From contig CP197396.1 of the NCBI GenBank assembly GCA_052161885.1, positions 2,852,001 to 2,916,000 on the forward strand: a DNA stretch of 64,000 nucleotides, in the 5' to 3' direction. Each line of letters starts with the position of its first letter. The stretch's first letter is position 1. Of the stretch, positions 31,906-40,373 are shown in pieces. Origin of the DNA: QKTW01 sp052161885 (GTDB lineage Bacteria > Bacteroidota > Bacteroidia > Chitinophagales > Chitinophagaceae). The notes under the pieces were generated by a model that was given only the letters and a program-made list of their open reading frames with translations, did not search any database and was not told the DNA's origin. Position numbers and translations under genes: made by a program.

Positions 31906-34902
31906 TTAATTACTATAAGCAGTTGTTCCCTTCGTTTGCGGGATTTTAAAAGTAAGCGTAATGATCGTGCCGAAATTTTCGCGTGAATCAATATACAATT
32001 TGCCATGCAGCCTGCCTGTACGGACATTCATATTGTTGATTCCATGCCCTTTCTTCGCCTTGTCAGGGTCAAAGCCTTTGCCATTGTCCTTCAACACAAG
32101 TTGGAGCACATTCTTCTGTTTTATGTTGATATCAAGGCTTACAGACGTAGCGCCGGAATATTTCAGACAATTGTTCATAGCCTCTTTAAAGATCATGATC
32201 AGGTTGCGGCTTATATCCATCGGCAACCGGAACTCGCGCCAGTGCTCATCGTTGCCTGTAAAAGTGAAGTTCACATCTGTATCCTGGAAGAGCTCTGCAC
32301 CGAAGTCCCTTATGCGGTAAAGTATTTCATAAAGATTATCATTAGAAGGTTTTAACGACCACAGTATGTCACGCGTGCCACTGTACAACTGGGCTGTATT
32401 GTCCTGTATCTGGTCTATAATACGTTTACTGTCCGGCGTAAGATCCCCCATCTTACTTTTCAATACATTGGTAAGTACATTGATGCGGGTAAGTTTGTTA
32501 CCCACTTCATCATGAAAATCTTCGGCCGTACGCTGGCGTACTTTATTTTGTTCTTCCCTGCGTAATTTATCCAGCAGCAACTGGCGGTTTTGCTTTCTTT
32601 TGTTAGCTATATACTGAAGTATCACGCCCAGTAATATACAGCCCGCCAGTATCAGTACCCTGAAGAGATTTGTCTTATGAAAAGGTGTGATGATTGTGAA
32701 CGGATATTTCAGCTCTTTAATAATACCGTTGTCTGTAGTGCATTGTACACGGAACACATAGTTGCCCGGCGGCAAAGCAGAGTAAGTTACAGAGGTGGTC
32801 AGTGACCATTCCGACCAGGGAGCATCCAGACCGTCTATGCGGTAGCGGTAGTGGAGTTGCTCACCGCCGCTCAGAGAAATAGCATGAAAGGTAAAAGTGA
32901 TATTGTTTTTACGATACGGAAGACGCAGATGGTATGGTACGGCATACCAGGCATCCGTACTGTCGTAATAGCTGCTGTCAATGCTTCCCTCGCCAAAGAG
33001 TTTTACTGATTGCATGACCACACTTACCGGTTGCGCCTGCACCACCTGAGATTTGGGCTGATAATGCAATGCCCCGTTTGTAGTACCGAACCATATGCTG
33101 CCATCCTGCATTTTAAAAACGGCATTGTGGTTGCTTTCCATGCCTGTCACACCTTCACCTTTTCCATAGAAATAGAATATAGGTGCGCCATTTACAAAGC
33201 TTATCTTATGAATTCCATAACCCGTCCCAGCCCATATATTGCCCTCATTATCTGTAATTATATTGTAGATAAAATCTGAATGCAGCCCATTGCTCTTATT
33301 GAAAATATGCTCTTCATGCGTTTGAAGATTATAGACTATAATGCCGTTGTCGCTCGTGCCGATCCAGAGTTCCTTTCCCCGCAGTGTAAAACACTGGGCA
33401 GTAGCGCTGTCTGGTGCCGCCTTCGTGACAAACGGCTTCACTGCACCATTATCATATAATTTCATCCCCTCTGTGGTGGCCATAAGAATGCTGTCTGCTC
33501 CTATCTGTATAAATGCTTCAATAGAAACACCATGCACCTGCACCCTTCTGAATGTATCCTTATAAAGTACAGCAGCGCCATTTTCAAAACCTACCCATAG
33601 CCGGCCGGAAGTATCGCAGTAAAGGCTGGTGATACTATTGGAAAGTATATTGTGTGCCGGTGCTATATAAGATTTAAATCCCCTGAAATCATATCGCCAG
33701 AGGCCGAAACCACGTGTGCCGATCCATAGTTCATATCCCTTGCGCACTGCCATGGCGCCGATGGTAGGCTTCAGCATCTGCGGGAAGGCCACTGCACCGG
33801 TCTGACCGTTCTGGTAAAGGTATAGCCCTGCATCGTATGTACCGAGGTACAGCATACCGTTTCTTGTAGCGGCAATGCCCATGATCTGGGCGCTGGGCAA
33901 ACCTACACTTTCATCAAGACCCGTGAAAAGTGTACCCGAGAACCGGAAAAGGCCCTGGCCATCACACGCCAGCCATACATTACCTTCTTTATCCGTCAGC
34001 ACGTCTGTAAAGCTGTTATTGCTAAGGCCGTTTTTCTTGTTATAATAAATCAGGGAGGAATCACTGATACGCACAATGCCACTTGCAGTGCCCATCCAGT
34101 AATCTCCATTCCTGTCTTCGGTCATGCAGGACGATGGCGGCAGGTTTTCAAACAATCTGTTGCCAAAGCGCGGTATGACAACAGAATCATGTATCAGCTT
34201 ATATGGCCCTTTGTTGGTGAGCAGCCATATCTGCTGCTGGCGGTCTTTGTAGAAGTTAAAAACACCGACGCGGGCGTTGTCTGTTCTTGCAGGAAACGCA
34301 AGGCTGTCCCACTTTGAATAGCGATAGCAGAGCAGCTTACCTTCGGAAGTGCCCACCAGCAGCCGGTCGTTATCAGCCATTATGGAAATAGGAAAAGCAT
34401 TGCTGTCCGGCAAAGTAACTATCCTGCTTTTTGAACCGGAAATAAGACACAGGTGCCGTCCCGACAAACACCATGTATTGCCGGATGGTGTTGTCTGTAT
34501 TTTCGTAATCTCGTTGATCCCTGAATCTGTAGGGAGGCTAATATGTGTAAACCTTCTTCCGTTAAATATGCATAAGCCTTTGGTAGTACCTATCCATAGT
34601 CTGCCTTTATTATCGGTGGCAATAGAACGCACCGTATTTTCAGGCAGGCCGTCCCTTACAGAATAATTGGTAAAAGTACTGCCGTCATAACGGGAAAGGC
34701 CTCCCAGTGTACCTATCCACAGATGTCCTGCACTGTCTTGTGTAAGACACATTGGCTGAGACTGGATAAGACCGTTTTCAATACCCAGGTTATAAAAAGG
34801 GACCCGCTGTGCTATCACTGCAGATGACAACAGGACGCAACAAGCTATCAGGAGTAGGCCGCGGCACCTGACGTAATTTTGTATTTCCCCAAAGTGAATC
34901 AT
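31906..34902 (-). CDS. Propeller-type sensor histidine kinase (two-component regulator propeller, Y_Y_Y, HisKA_3)
   Basis: 998 residues. A signal/anchor segment at about 14-32, then ~650 residues of propeller blades with the repeated (W/L)IGTxxGL(C/S)xxxG wording (HLWIGTLGGLSRYDGSTF, RLWIGTTKGLCIFNG, YWMGTASGIVRI). A Y_Y_Y domain follows (YRYRIDGLDAPWSEW), then one transmembrane helix (VLILAGCILLGVILQYI). The kinase core has the H-box EDFHDEVGNKLTRIN and an HATPase domain (NNCLKYSGA, LKDNGKGFDPDKAKKGHGI). It senses a periplasmic ligand and phosphorylates the downstream LuxR-type regulator. It lacks the fused AraC output of classical hybrid systems. Ligand unknown. Confidence 0.94.
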   Translation of the reverse strand: MIHFGEIQNYVRCRGLLLIACCVLLSSAVIAQRVPFYNLGIENGLIQSQPMCLTQDSAGHLWIGTLGGLSRYDGSTFTNYSVRDGLPENTVRSIATDNKGRLWIGTTKGLCIFNGRRFTHISLPTDSGINEITKIQTTPSGNTWCLSGRHLCLISGSKSRIVTLPDSNAFPISIMADNDRLLVGTSEGKLLCYRYSKWDSLAFPARTDNARVGVFNFYKDRQQQIWLLTNKGPYKLIHDSVVIPRFGNRLFENLPPSSCMTEDRNGDYWMGTASGIVRISDSSLIYYNKKNGLSNNSFTDVLTDKEGNVWLACDGQGLFRFSGTLFTGLDESVGLPSAQIMGIAATRNGMLYLGTYDAGLYLYQNGQTGAVAFPQMLKPTIGAMAVRKGYELWIGTRGFGLWRYDFRGFKSYIAPAHNILSNSITSLYCDTSGRLWVGFENGAAVLYKDTFRRVQVHGVSIEAFIQIGADSILMATTEGMKLYDNGAVKPFVTKAAPDSATAQCFTLRGKELWIGTSDNGIIVYNLQTHEEHIFNKSNGLHSDFIYNIITDNEGNIWAGTGYGIHKISFVNGAPIFYFYGKGEGVTGMESNHNAVFKMQDGSIWFGTTNGALHYQPKSQVVQAQPVSVVMQSVKLFGEGSIDSSYYDSTDAWYAVPYHLRLPYRKNNITFTFHAISLSGGEQLHYRYRIDGLDAPWSEWSLTTSVTYSALPPGNYVFRVQCTTDNGIIKELKYPFTIITPFHKTNLFRVLILAGCILLGVILQYIANKRKQNRQLLLDKLRREEQNKVRQRTAEDFHDEVGNKLTRINVLTNVLKSKMGDLTPDSKRIIDQIQDNTAQLYSGTRDILWSLKPSNDNLYEILYRIRDFGAELFQDTDVNFTFTGNDEHWREFRLPMDISRNLIMIFKEAMNNCLKYSGATSVSLDINIKQKNVLQLVLKDNGKGFDPDKAKKGHGINNMNVRTGRLHGKLYIDSRENFGTIITLTFKIPQTKGTTAYSN

Positions 34903-35018
34903 GCTGCTGTGAAGTTATATTATTTGCTCCTTTCCGGCTGCCTGGTTACAACAGCCTTGTTCAAAGTTCATGTATAAAATCTCCGCCAGCATCAGCGCAG
35001 GAACATATCAGCAAAATT

Positions 35019-35068
35019 TCCCCCGCTTTATCCCCCGGTTTTCAGGCATATTCCTGTCAAATCCCCCG
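35019..35068. promoter_or_regulatory. Three TCCCCCG elements in the divergent kinase/barrel intergenic region
   Basis: TCCCCCG occurs at 35019-35025, 35031-35037 and 35062-35068, upstream of the outer-membrane barrel gene and divergent from the sensor kinase. Candidate sites for the adjacent LuxR-type regulator; spacing is 12 and 31 bp. Confidence 0.35.
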
Positions 35069-35100
35069 CAGCGGGTGAACGCGGACGCAGGCATGGCAGA

Positions 35101-35108
35101 TACTTTTG
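35101..35108 (+). promoter_or_regulatory. -7 box (TACTTTTG) of the outer-membrane barrel gene
   Basis: Perfect TAnnTTTG 23 bp before the ATG. No TTTG is present at the -33 position, which suggests dependence on an activator. Confidence 0.5.
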
Positions 35109-35131
35109 AAATGTCATAAAAACCAGCTGCT

Positions 35132-37567
35132 ATGCGCACCTTTTTACTCTTCCTGTTCTCTTTCTCCTGTTTGATTACATCTGCTCAGTCCGGCGGCATC
35201 TCCGGCACTGTACATGACGCAGCGGGGAAAAGGCTTGCCGGTGCGACGGTAGTAGCTATGCAGGCGAAAGACCGCACACTGGTGAAAAGCGATATGTGCA
35301 ATGAACAAGGTGATTTTAAAATTGCTCCGCTGGCAGATGGAGATTACCTGCTGCAGGCTACTCTTTACGGGTTTGAAGTATATACTTCGGAGGTCCTGCA
35401 TGTGAATGGTGCCGTTGTTACAATACCGGAGATATTGCTGCGCGAAAAAAGTAAGGCACTTAATGATGTAACTATACGCGGTCAGAAACCTTTGATAGAA
35501 GTACAGGCAGATAAGATCGTAGTGAACGTAGAGAACAGTATTGTAAATACCAATTCATCTGTACTGGAGGTACTTTCCCGTTCTCCCGGCGTTACTGTAG
35601 ACCAGAACGACAACATAAGCCTGAAAGGGAAGCAGGGTGTGACCATTATGATAGACGGCAAGCTGGTGCCTATATCCGGGGCCGATCTTGCCAATATGCT
35701 GAAAGGGATGTCGTCTGATAACGTGGAAAAGATCGAGCTCATCAGCAATCCATCGGCGCGGTATGATGCCGCCGGCAATGCCGGTATCATCAACATCCGC
35801 ACAAAGAAAGACAAACGCATGGGCGCCAATGGCAGTATAAATGCAGGATACGGACAGGGTGTTTATCCTAAATACAATGCAGGCTTTAACCTTAACTACC
35901 GGGCAAAAAAGATAAATCTTTACAGCACTTATAATTATGCCTACCGTAAAGGCATGAATGACCTTTACATGGATAAGACCTTTTACCAGGGCGGGGTTGT
36001 GTCGGGGGCTTACCAGCAGCACAACTACCTGGTATTTCCGTTCAATAATCATATGGCTACACTTGGTGCAGATTATACGATCAGTTCAAAAACCAGCGTA
36101 GGCGCATCCTTTACCGGCGGCATTAATAACTATGCGCCAAAAGGCAGCGCTTATTCCCGCGTGCTCGATGCAGATATGCAGACGCAATCTTTCTTTGGTA
36201 CGAACAATGACCTTTCGAACAGATGGAAGAATTACACAGTAAACCTGAATTTCAGGCACAGTTTTGATTCTGCAGGCACAGAACTTTCTGTTGATGCAGA
36301 TTATGCACGTTACTGGAATAATAACCGCCAGGACTATATAACGCATTACTATCTCTCCAACGGAAATGAAGACCCGGTACAGTCGCCCTATGTATTGCAC
36401 GGTGATCTTTCCGGACTTACGCAGATCCGTTCTGTAAAGGCGGATTATGTGCACCCTATGCAGCACAACATACGGCTTGAAGCTGGTGTTAAAACAAGTT
36501 TTGTTACAGCCGATAACCAATCCTCCTTTTATGACCGGAGCAACGGAGGTAACGTGTTTGACGTAACAAAGAGCAATCATTTTATTTACAATGAAAATAT
36601 TAACGCCGTATATGTCAATGCATATAAAGAATGGGAAAAATGGAGCCTGCAACTAGGTGCACGTGTAGAGCAAACCAATGTAAAAGGAGAACAGAAGGTA
36701 GACAACACAACTTTTGAAAAGCAGTATGCACAACTGTTTCCCAGCCTTTCACTGCATCGCAAAGTAAATAAAGACAATGATCTTGGGCTTACACTGAGCC
36801 GAAGAATTGAACGCCCGAACTATGATCAGCTGAACCCATTTAAATTTTACCTGGATCCCAGCTCCTATAAAGAAGGCAATCCATATCTCGATCCCAGCCT
36901 TACTTATGCTGTAGAATTGTCGCATACCTACAAAGGAAGGTTCATTACAACGATCTCCTACAGCCGCAGCGATAAAGTGATCACACAGGTGATACAGCCT
37001 GTAGATACAATTCAGCACATAACACTGATAACAGATAAAAACCTGGCACGCATGACTTACATCGGCATCAGCGGGGCCTATCCCTTACAACCTTTTAAAT
37101 GGTGGAATAGTACCAACAGTATTAATTTTTATTACAGCCATTTTGAGGGCGATCTTGCCAATACACATCTTGACAAAGGAAGTCCCGTGCTGGAATTCAA
37201 TACCAGCAATAGTTTCATATTACCGCATAATTGGTCTGCTGAATTGGGGGGCTTCTTTCAATCGGCCCAGGTATACGGCTATATGTACCTGAAGCCTATC
37301 TGGATGGTGAATCTAGGCGTTCAGAAAAACCTGTTGGATAAGCGCGCAACTGTTAAGCTCAGTATTACCGATATTTTCTGGCATGGCAATCCTGTAGGCA
37401 CCAATACATATGAAGGTTACTATGAAAGTTTTCGCGTAAAGAGAGATACCCGTGCTGCTACCCTGTCATTTACTTACCGTTTCGGGAAGCGCACTGTAGC
37501 CCCCATACGCCGTCGCAGCAGCGGTGCCGAAGATGAAATAAAAAGAGCCGGCAGCGGCGGCATATAA
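35132..37567 (+). CDS. Outer-membrane beta-barrel protein with carboxypeptidase-regulatory-like domain (TonB-receptor-like)
   Basis: 811 residues. Signal peptide 1-18 (FLLFLFSFSCLITSAQ). Residues ~20-105 are a CarboxypepD_reg-like Ig domain (GGISGTVHDAAGKRLAGATV). A plug-like domain follows (VLSRSPGVTVDQNDNISLKG, MIDGKLVPISGADLANML, IELISNPSARYDAAGNAGII) and then a large barrel (OMP_b-brl_3 type) with paired aromatic strands, ending in AATLSFTYRFGKRT. It resembles TonB-dependent receptors but lacks an obvious TonB box. The C-terminus has a basic extension (RRRSSGAEDEIKRAG). Divergent from the propeller sensor kinase; possibly its target. Confidence 0.9.
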   Translation: MRTFLLFLFSFSCLITSAQSGGISGTVHDAAGKRLAGATVVAMQAKDRTLVKSDMCNEQGDFKIAPLADGDYLLQATLYGFEVYTSEVLHVNGAVVTIPEILLREKSKALNDVTIRGQKPLIEVQADKIVVNVENSIVNTNSSVLEVLSRSPGVTVDQNDNISLKGKQGVTIMIDGKLVPISGADLANMLKGMSSDNVEKIELISNPSARYDAAGNAGIINIRTKKDKRMGANGSINAGYGQGVYPKYNAGFNLNYRAKKINLYSTYNYAYRKGMNDLYMDKTFYQGGVVSGAYQQHNYLVFPFNNHMATLGADYTISSKTSVGASFTGGINNYAPKGSAYSRVLDADMQTQSFFGTNNDLSNRWKNYTVNLNFRHSFDSAGTELSVDADYARYWNNNRQDYITHYYLSNGNEDPVQSPYVLHGDLSGLTQIRSVKADYVHPMQHNIRLEAGVKTSFVTADNQSSFYDRSNGGNVFDVTKSNHFIYNENINAVYVNAYKEWEKWSLQLGARVEQTNVKGEQKVDNTTFEKQYAQLFPSLSLHRKVNKDNDLGLTLSRRIERPNYDQLNPFKFYLDPSSYKEGNPYLDPSLTYAVELSHTYKGRFITTISYSRSDKVITQVIQPVDTIQHITLITDKNLARMTYIGISGAYPLQPFKWWNSTNSINFYYSHFEGDLANTHLDKGSPVLEFNTSNSFILPHNWSAELGGFFQSAQVYGYMYLKPIWMVNLGVQKNLLDKRATVKLSITDIFWHGNPVGTNTYEGYYESFRVKRDTRAATLSFTYRFGKRTVAPIRRRSSGAEDEIKRAGSGGI

Positions 37568-37592
37568 AACATTTTAAGCCCGCAATATATAT

Positions 37593-37643
37593 GCCCCCGG
37601 AATGCAACATGTCCTGCATACACCAAATGAACCGGGGGCTTTT
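37593..37643 (+). terminator. First terminator of the outer-membrane barrel gene
   Basis: GCCCCCGG (37593-37600) pairs with CCGGGGGC (37632-37639); a nested ATGCA/TGCAT stem lies inside. TTTTC follows. Confidence 0.75.
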
Positions 37644-37652
37644 CTTTAAATG

Positions 37653-37682
37653 AATGCCAGCCCAACAGCTGGCATTTTTTAT
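37653..37682 (+). terminator. Second, tandem terminator
   Basis: AATGCCAGC-CCAACA-GCTGGCATT, 9-bp stem followed by TTTT, immediately downstream of the first. It insulates the following regulator gene from read-through. Confidence 0.8.
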
Positions 37683-37712
37683 TTAGTTTGCAGTGGGAAA
37701 AATTTCTGCACT

Positions 37713-38396
37713 ATGAAGATACTGGTAGTGGAAGATGAAGCAAGTGTTGCATCTCTGATAAAAAGGGGCCTTACAGAAAGTGGCTATGAAATAAGCGTTG
37801 CACCGGATGGTACAACTGCAGACCAGATGATATTTACACAGGAATACGATCTCTTTATTCTTGATGTAATGCTTCCCGGCATAAACGGCATTGAGCTTTG
37901 CCGCAAAATCCGGAGTGCCGGTATGAAACACCCGGTATTGATGCTCACCGCATTGGGCACCACAGAAAATATTATTACGGGACTTAATAACGGCGCAGAT
38001 GATTACCTCGTGAAGCCATTTAAATTCGGGGAACTAGAAGCACGTGTACGGGCTTTGCTACGTCGTGCCAACCCGGAAAACGATAAGTCCGGTGTGCTTG
38101 TAATTGCAGACCTGGAGATGAACCCTGCGGCAAGAACAGTAAAACGTGCAGGCAATGAGATAGCACTTACAGGTACCGAATACAGGTTGCTGGAATGTTT
38201 CCTGAAAAACAAAGGCCGCGTATTATCACGTATGGAGTTGCTGGAACAGGTGTGGGGCGTTGATTTCAATATGGCAACGAATGTGGTGGACGTCTATGTA
38301 AATTATCTCCGCAAGAAAATAGATAAAGATTTTGACGTGCGCCTTATTCATACGGTAACGGGTATGGGCTATATTTTAAAAGAAGGCGCAGCATGA
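37713..38396 (+). CDS. OmpR-family response regulator
   Basis: 227 residues. Receiver domain (MKILVVEDEASVASLIKRG; phospho-Asp in LFILDVMLPGINGIELC; Lys in DYLVKPFKFGELEARV) and a winged-helix Trans_reg_C domain (ALTGTEYRLLECFLKNKGRV, NVVDVYVNYLRKKID, HTVTGMGYIL). Start at the ATG at 37713; an in-frame ATG at 37650 lies inside the terminator and is rejected. Its stop overlaps the start of the kinase gene. The six-copy 11-bp-phased repeat downstream of the kinase is its likely operator. Confidence 0.95.
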   Translation: MKILVVEDEASVASLIKRGLTESGYEISVAPDGTTADQMIFTQEYDLFILDVMLPGINGIELCRKIRSAGMKHPVLMLTALGTTENIITGLNNGADDYLVKPFKFGELEARVRALLRRANPENDKSGVLVIADLEMNPAARTVKRAGNEIALTGTEYRLLECFLKNKGRVLSRMELLEQVWGVDFNMATNVVDVYVNYLRKKIDKDFDVRLIHTVTGMGYILKEGAA

Positions 38397-39766
38397 CGAT
38401 ACAGGTAAAGACAACGCTTCTGTTTACCCTGCTCACTGCGGGATTTATTTTTGCGGTAAGTGTGGTCGTCTATTTTTTCTCCGGCAAATTTGCTTTCCGT
38501 GACTTTTACAAACGGCTGGAAATACGTGCTTACATTGTTGCCAAATCGGCATTTGAACAGGATAAAAATGCTACTTCTGTCTACCGTGAATTGAGAGACC
38601 AAAGCCTGGAGCGGCTCAGCCAGGAGCGCGAATATATTTTGCGGGCGGACGAAGGGAAAGTTCCCCACGCTGCAATAGACAGCGCGCATATGCCGGTAAC
38701 GTTTTTGCAGAATATTATTTCGGATGGCAAGGCTACGTATTTCAGTAAAGGCATTTATTATTCAGGGATCCTATATCAGAATAACGGGAAATCATATGCT
38801 GTAATTGTTTCAGCGCGGAATGACTATGGCGACGAAGTGCAGAACAACCTCAGACAAATATTATTGATCTGCTGGCTGGCCTCCACACTGATTGTATTTA
38901 CTGCCGGTCTTGCATTTTCCCGTACCATCTTCAGGCCAATACGTAATATCACCGGTCGTGTAAATGATATCAGCGCAGAAAACCTGCATCTTCGCCTTCC
39001 GGACCGCAAAGGCAAAGATGAAATTGCAGTACTCACAGACACGTTCAATGATCTGCTTGCGCGGCTGGAAACAGCTTTTGACATACAGAAGAATTTTGTG
39101 AGCAATGCATCGCATGAGCTGCGTACGCCACTCACTGCGATCATTGGGGAAGCGGACCTTGCCCTGTATAAAGAACGGCAAGCTGAGGATTACAGGCAGA
39201 GCCTTGAGATAATATTACAGGAAGCCGAAAAACTGCAAAACCTAACCAACAGCCTGCTTTCATTGGCACAAACAGGTACTGCCGGAGCTGCACTGCAAAC
39301 CGGGCCTATACGACTGGACGATCTGCTCCGGGATATAAAACAAACCATAGAAAAAATGCATCCGGAATATCCTTTTACATTGGCATTACCACAGACCAGC
39401 AGCACAGCAGACGCGCCTTATGTGAAAGGAAATTATGCCCTGCTTCGGCTGGCAATAAGCAATGTGGTAATGAATGCTTTTAAATACTCTAAAGCAGCTG
39501 TAATTGTGCAGCTTGAACAGGAACAGAAGCATTGCATCATCAGTATAATTGATGAAGGCATCGGCATACCGGAGGATGAGCTCAAATATATTTTCGTTCC
39601 TTTTTTCAGAGCATCCAATACGGGAAATTACGAAGGGCATGGCATAGGACTGCCGCTTACTTCAAACATCATACGTTTTCACGGCGGGAAAATTGTGGCA
39701 CAATCTGCAGTCAATAAAGGAACACGTATAAAGATCATTCTGCCTGCTGTAAGGCTGTATGCATAG
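38393..39766 (+). CDS. Sensor histidine kinase (HAMP, HisKA, HATPase)
   Basis: 457 residues. Transmembrane helices at about 8-28 and 155-175 flank a ~125-residue periplasmic sensor. A HAMP region (FRPIRNITGRVNDISAENLH), the H-box FVSNASHELRTPLTAI and the HATPase motifs NAFKYSKAAV, IIDEGIGIPEDELKYIF and GIGLPLTSNII follow. It overlaps the response regulator gene by 4 bp (ATGA), so the two are translationally coupled. Signal unknown; the regulated genes are probably the stress-like protein and bestrophin downstream. Confidence 0.95.
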   Translation: MTIQVKTTLLFTLLTAGFIFAVSVVVYFFSGKFAFRDFYKRLEIRAYIVAKSAFEQDKNATSVYRELRDQSLERLSQEREYILRADEGKVPHAAIDSAHMPVTFLQNIISDGKATYFSKGIYYSGILYQNNGKSYAVIVSARNDYGDEVQNNLRQILLICWLASTLIVFTAGLAFSRTIFRPIRNITGRVNDISAENLHLRLPDRKGKDEIAVLTDTFNDLLARLETAFDIQKNFVSNASHELRTPLTAIIGEADLALYKERQAEDYRQSLEIILQEAEKLQNLTNSLLSLAQTGTAGAALQTGPIRLDDLLRDIKQTIEKMHPEYPFTLALPQTSSTADAPYVKGNYALLRLAISNVVMNAFKYSKAAVIVQLEQEQKHCIISIIDEGIGIPEDELKYIFVPFFRASNTGNYEGHGIGLPLTSNIIRFHGGKIVAQSAVNKGTRIKIILPAVRLYA

Positions 39767-39767
39767 A

Positions 39768-39830
39768 TTCTAATCATTTTCTAATCTCATTCTAATCTGC
39801 TTTTAATCAGTCTCTGATGCCATTCTAATA
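39768..39830 (+). promoter_or_regulatory. Six direct repeats (TTCTAATC) with exact 11-bp phasing: candidate OmpR-type operator
   Basis: Elements start at 39768, 39779, 39790, 39801, 39812 and 39823: TTCTAATC, TTCTAATC, TTCTAATC, TTTTAATC, CTCTGATG, TTCTAATA. The period is 11 bp throughout, about one helical turn, as for PhoB/OmpR-family dimers arrayed head to tail. The array ends 9 bp before a near-consensus -7 box. It lies just after the kinase stop codon and before the stress-like gene. Confidence 0.8.
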
Positions 39831-39839
39831 TCTGTAAGC

Positions 39840-39847
39840 CAGCTTTG
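39840..39847 (+). promoter_or_regulatory. -7 box (CAGCTTTG) of the stress-protein/bestrophin unit
   Basis: One mismatch from TAnnTTTG. The last one or two 11-bp repeats occupy the -33 position, which lacks TTTG, so activation by the bound regulator is likely. Confidence 0.55.
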
Positions 39848-39875
39848 CAATAAAGAAATCAAAACAGGTACAGAT

Positions 39876-40361
39876 ATGAAAAACGTTTTAATTCCCACTG
39901 ATTTTACAGAGGCTTCGTTGAGCCCGGTTATAAAGCTGGCTGCGGCATTTCCGGATGAAGAATACAATATCATCCTGGTACACATGTTCTCCACGCCGGA
40001 TGGCATAACCGAATTACTGATGCTGCACCGGAGTATACCGGTAAGCACACTTTTTTCAGACGATCTGCGGTCCGAATGCCGCCGTATAAAACAGCGATGC
40101 GGAGATGTTGTCAAAAGCATTGCTTTCAGACCGGTGTATGGTACGGGTAAAAAGTTATTTAACGATTTCTTACAGGCCAATAAGATAGACATTATACTGT
40201 ATGATGACTGTCATCATTATGAACTGCCGCACCGCTACAGTGCTGATATAATAACGCACTTTAGAAAAACGGTAGTAGCAGTGATAAAAACTTCTGAACT
40301 GATTTCTGCAAAACGTACGTCAGAATTGCCGGTACAGTTCAATGAATATGTGAACGTTTAA
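39876..40361 (+). CDS. Universal stress protein-like protein
   Basis: 161 residues. The N-terminus MKNVLIPTDFTEASLSPVIK is the typical UspA strand-1/ATP-loop start (V-P-T-D-F). The rest is an alpha/beta fold (IILVHMFSTPDG, IDIILYDDCHH), but the C-terminal G-2x-G-9x-G(S/T) ATP motif is absent, so nucleotide binding is doubtful. It is the first gene after the 11-bp-repeat operator, 12 bp upstream of the bestrophin gene, and so presumably in the two-component regulon. Confidence 0.72.
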   Translation: MKNVLIPTDFTEASLSPVIKLAAAFPDEEYNIILVHMFSTPDGITELLMLHRSIPVSTLFSDDLRSECRRIKQRCGDVVKSIAFRPVYGTGKKLFNDFLQANKIDIILYDDCHHYELPHRYSADIITHFRKTVVAVIKTSELISAKRTSELPVQFNEYVNV

Positions 40362-40373
40362 AATGAAAAAATC

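Noticed and set aside
37650..37712. Upstream ATG of the OmpR-family regulator
   Set aside because: It would place 21 extra residues translated from the second terminator hairpin before the conserved MKILVVEDE start.
39768..39830. CRISPR-like array
   Set aside because: Repeats are only 8 bp with 3-bp gaps; there are no spacers or cas genes. The 11-bp period indicates a regulator-binding array instead.
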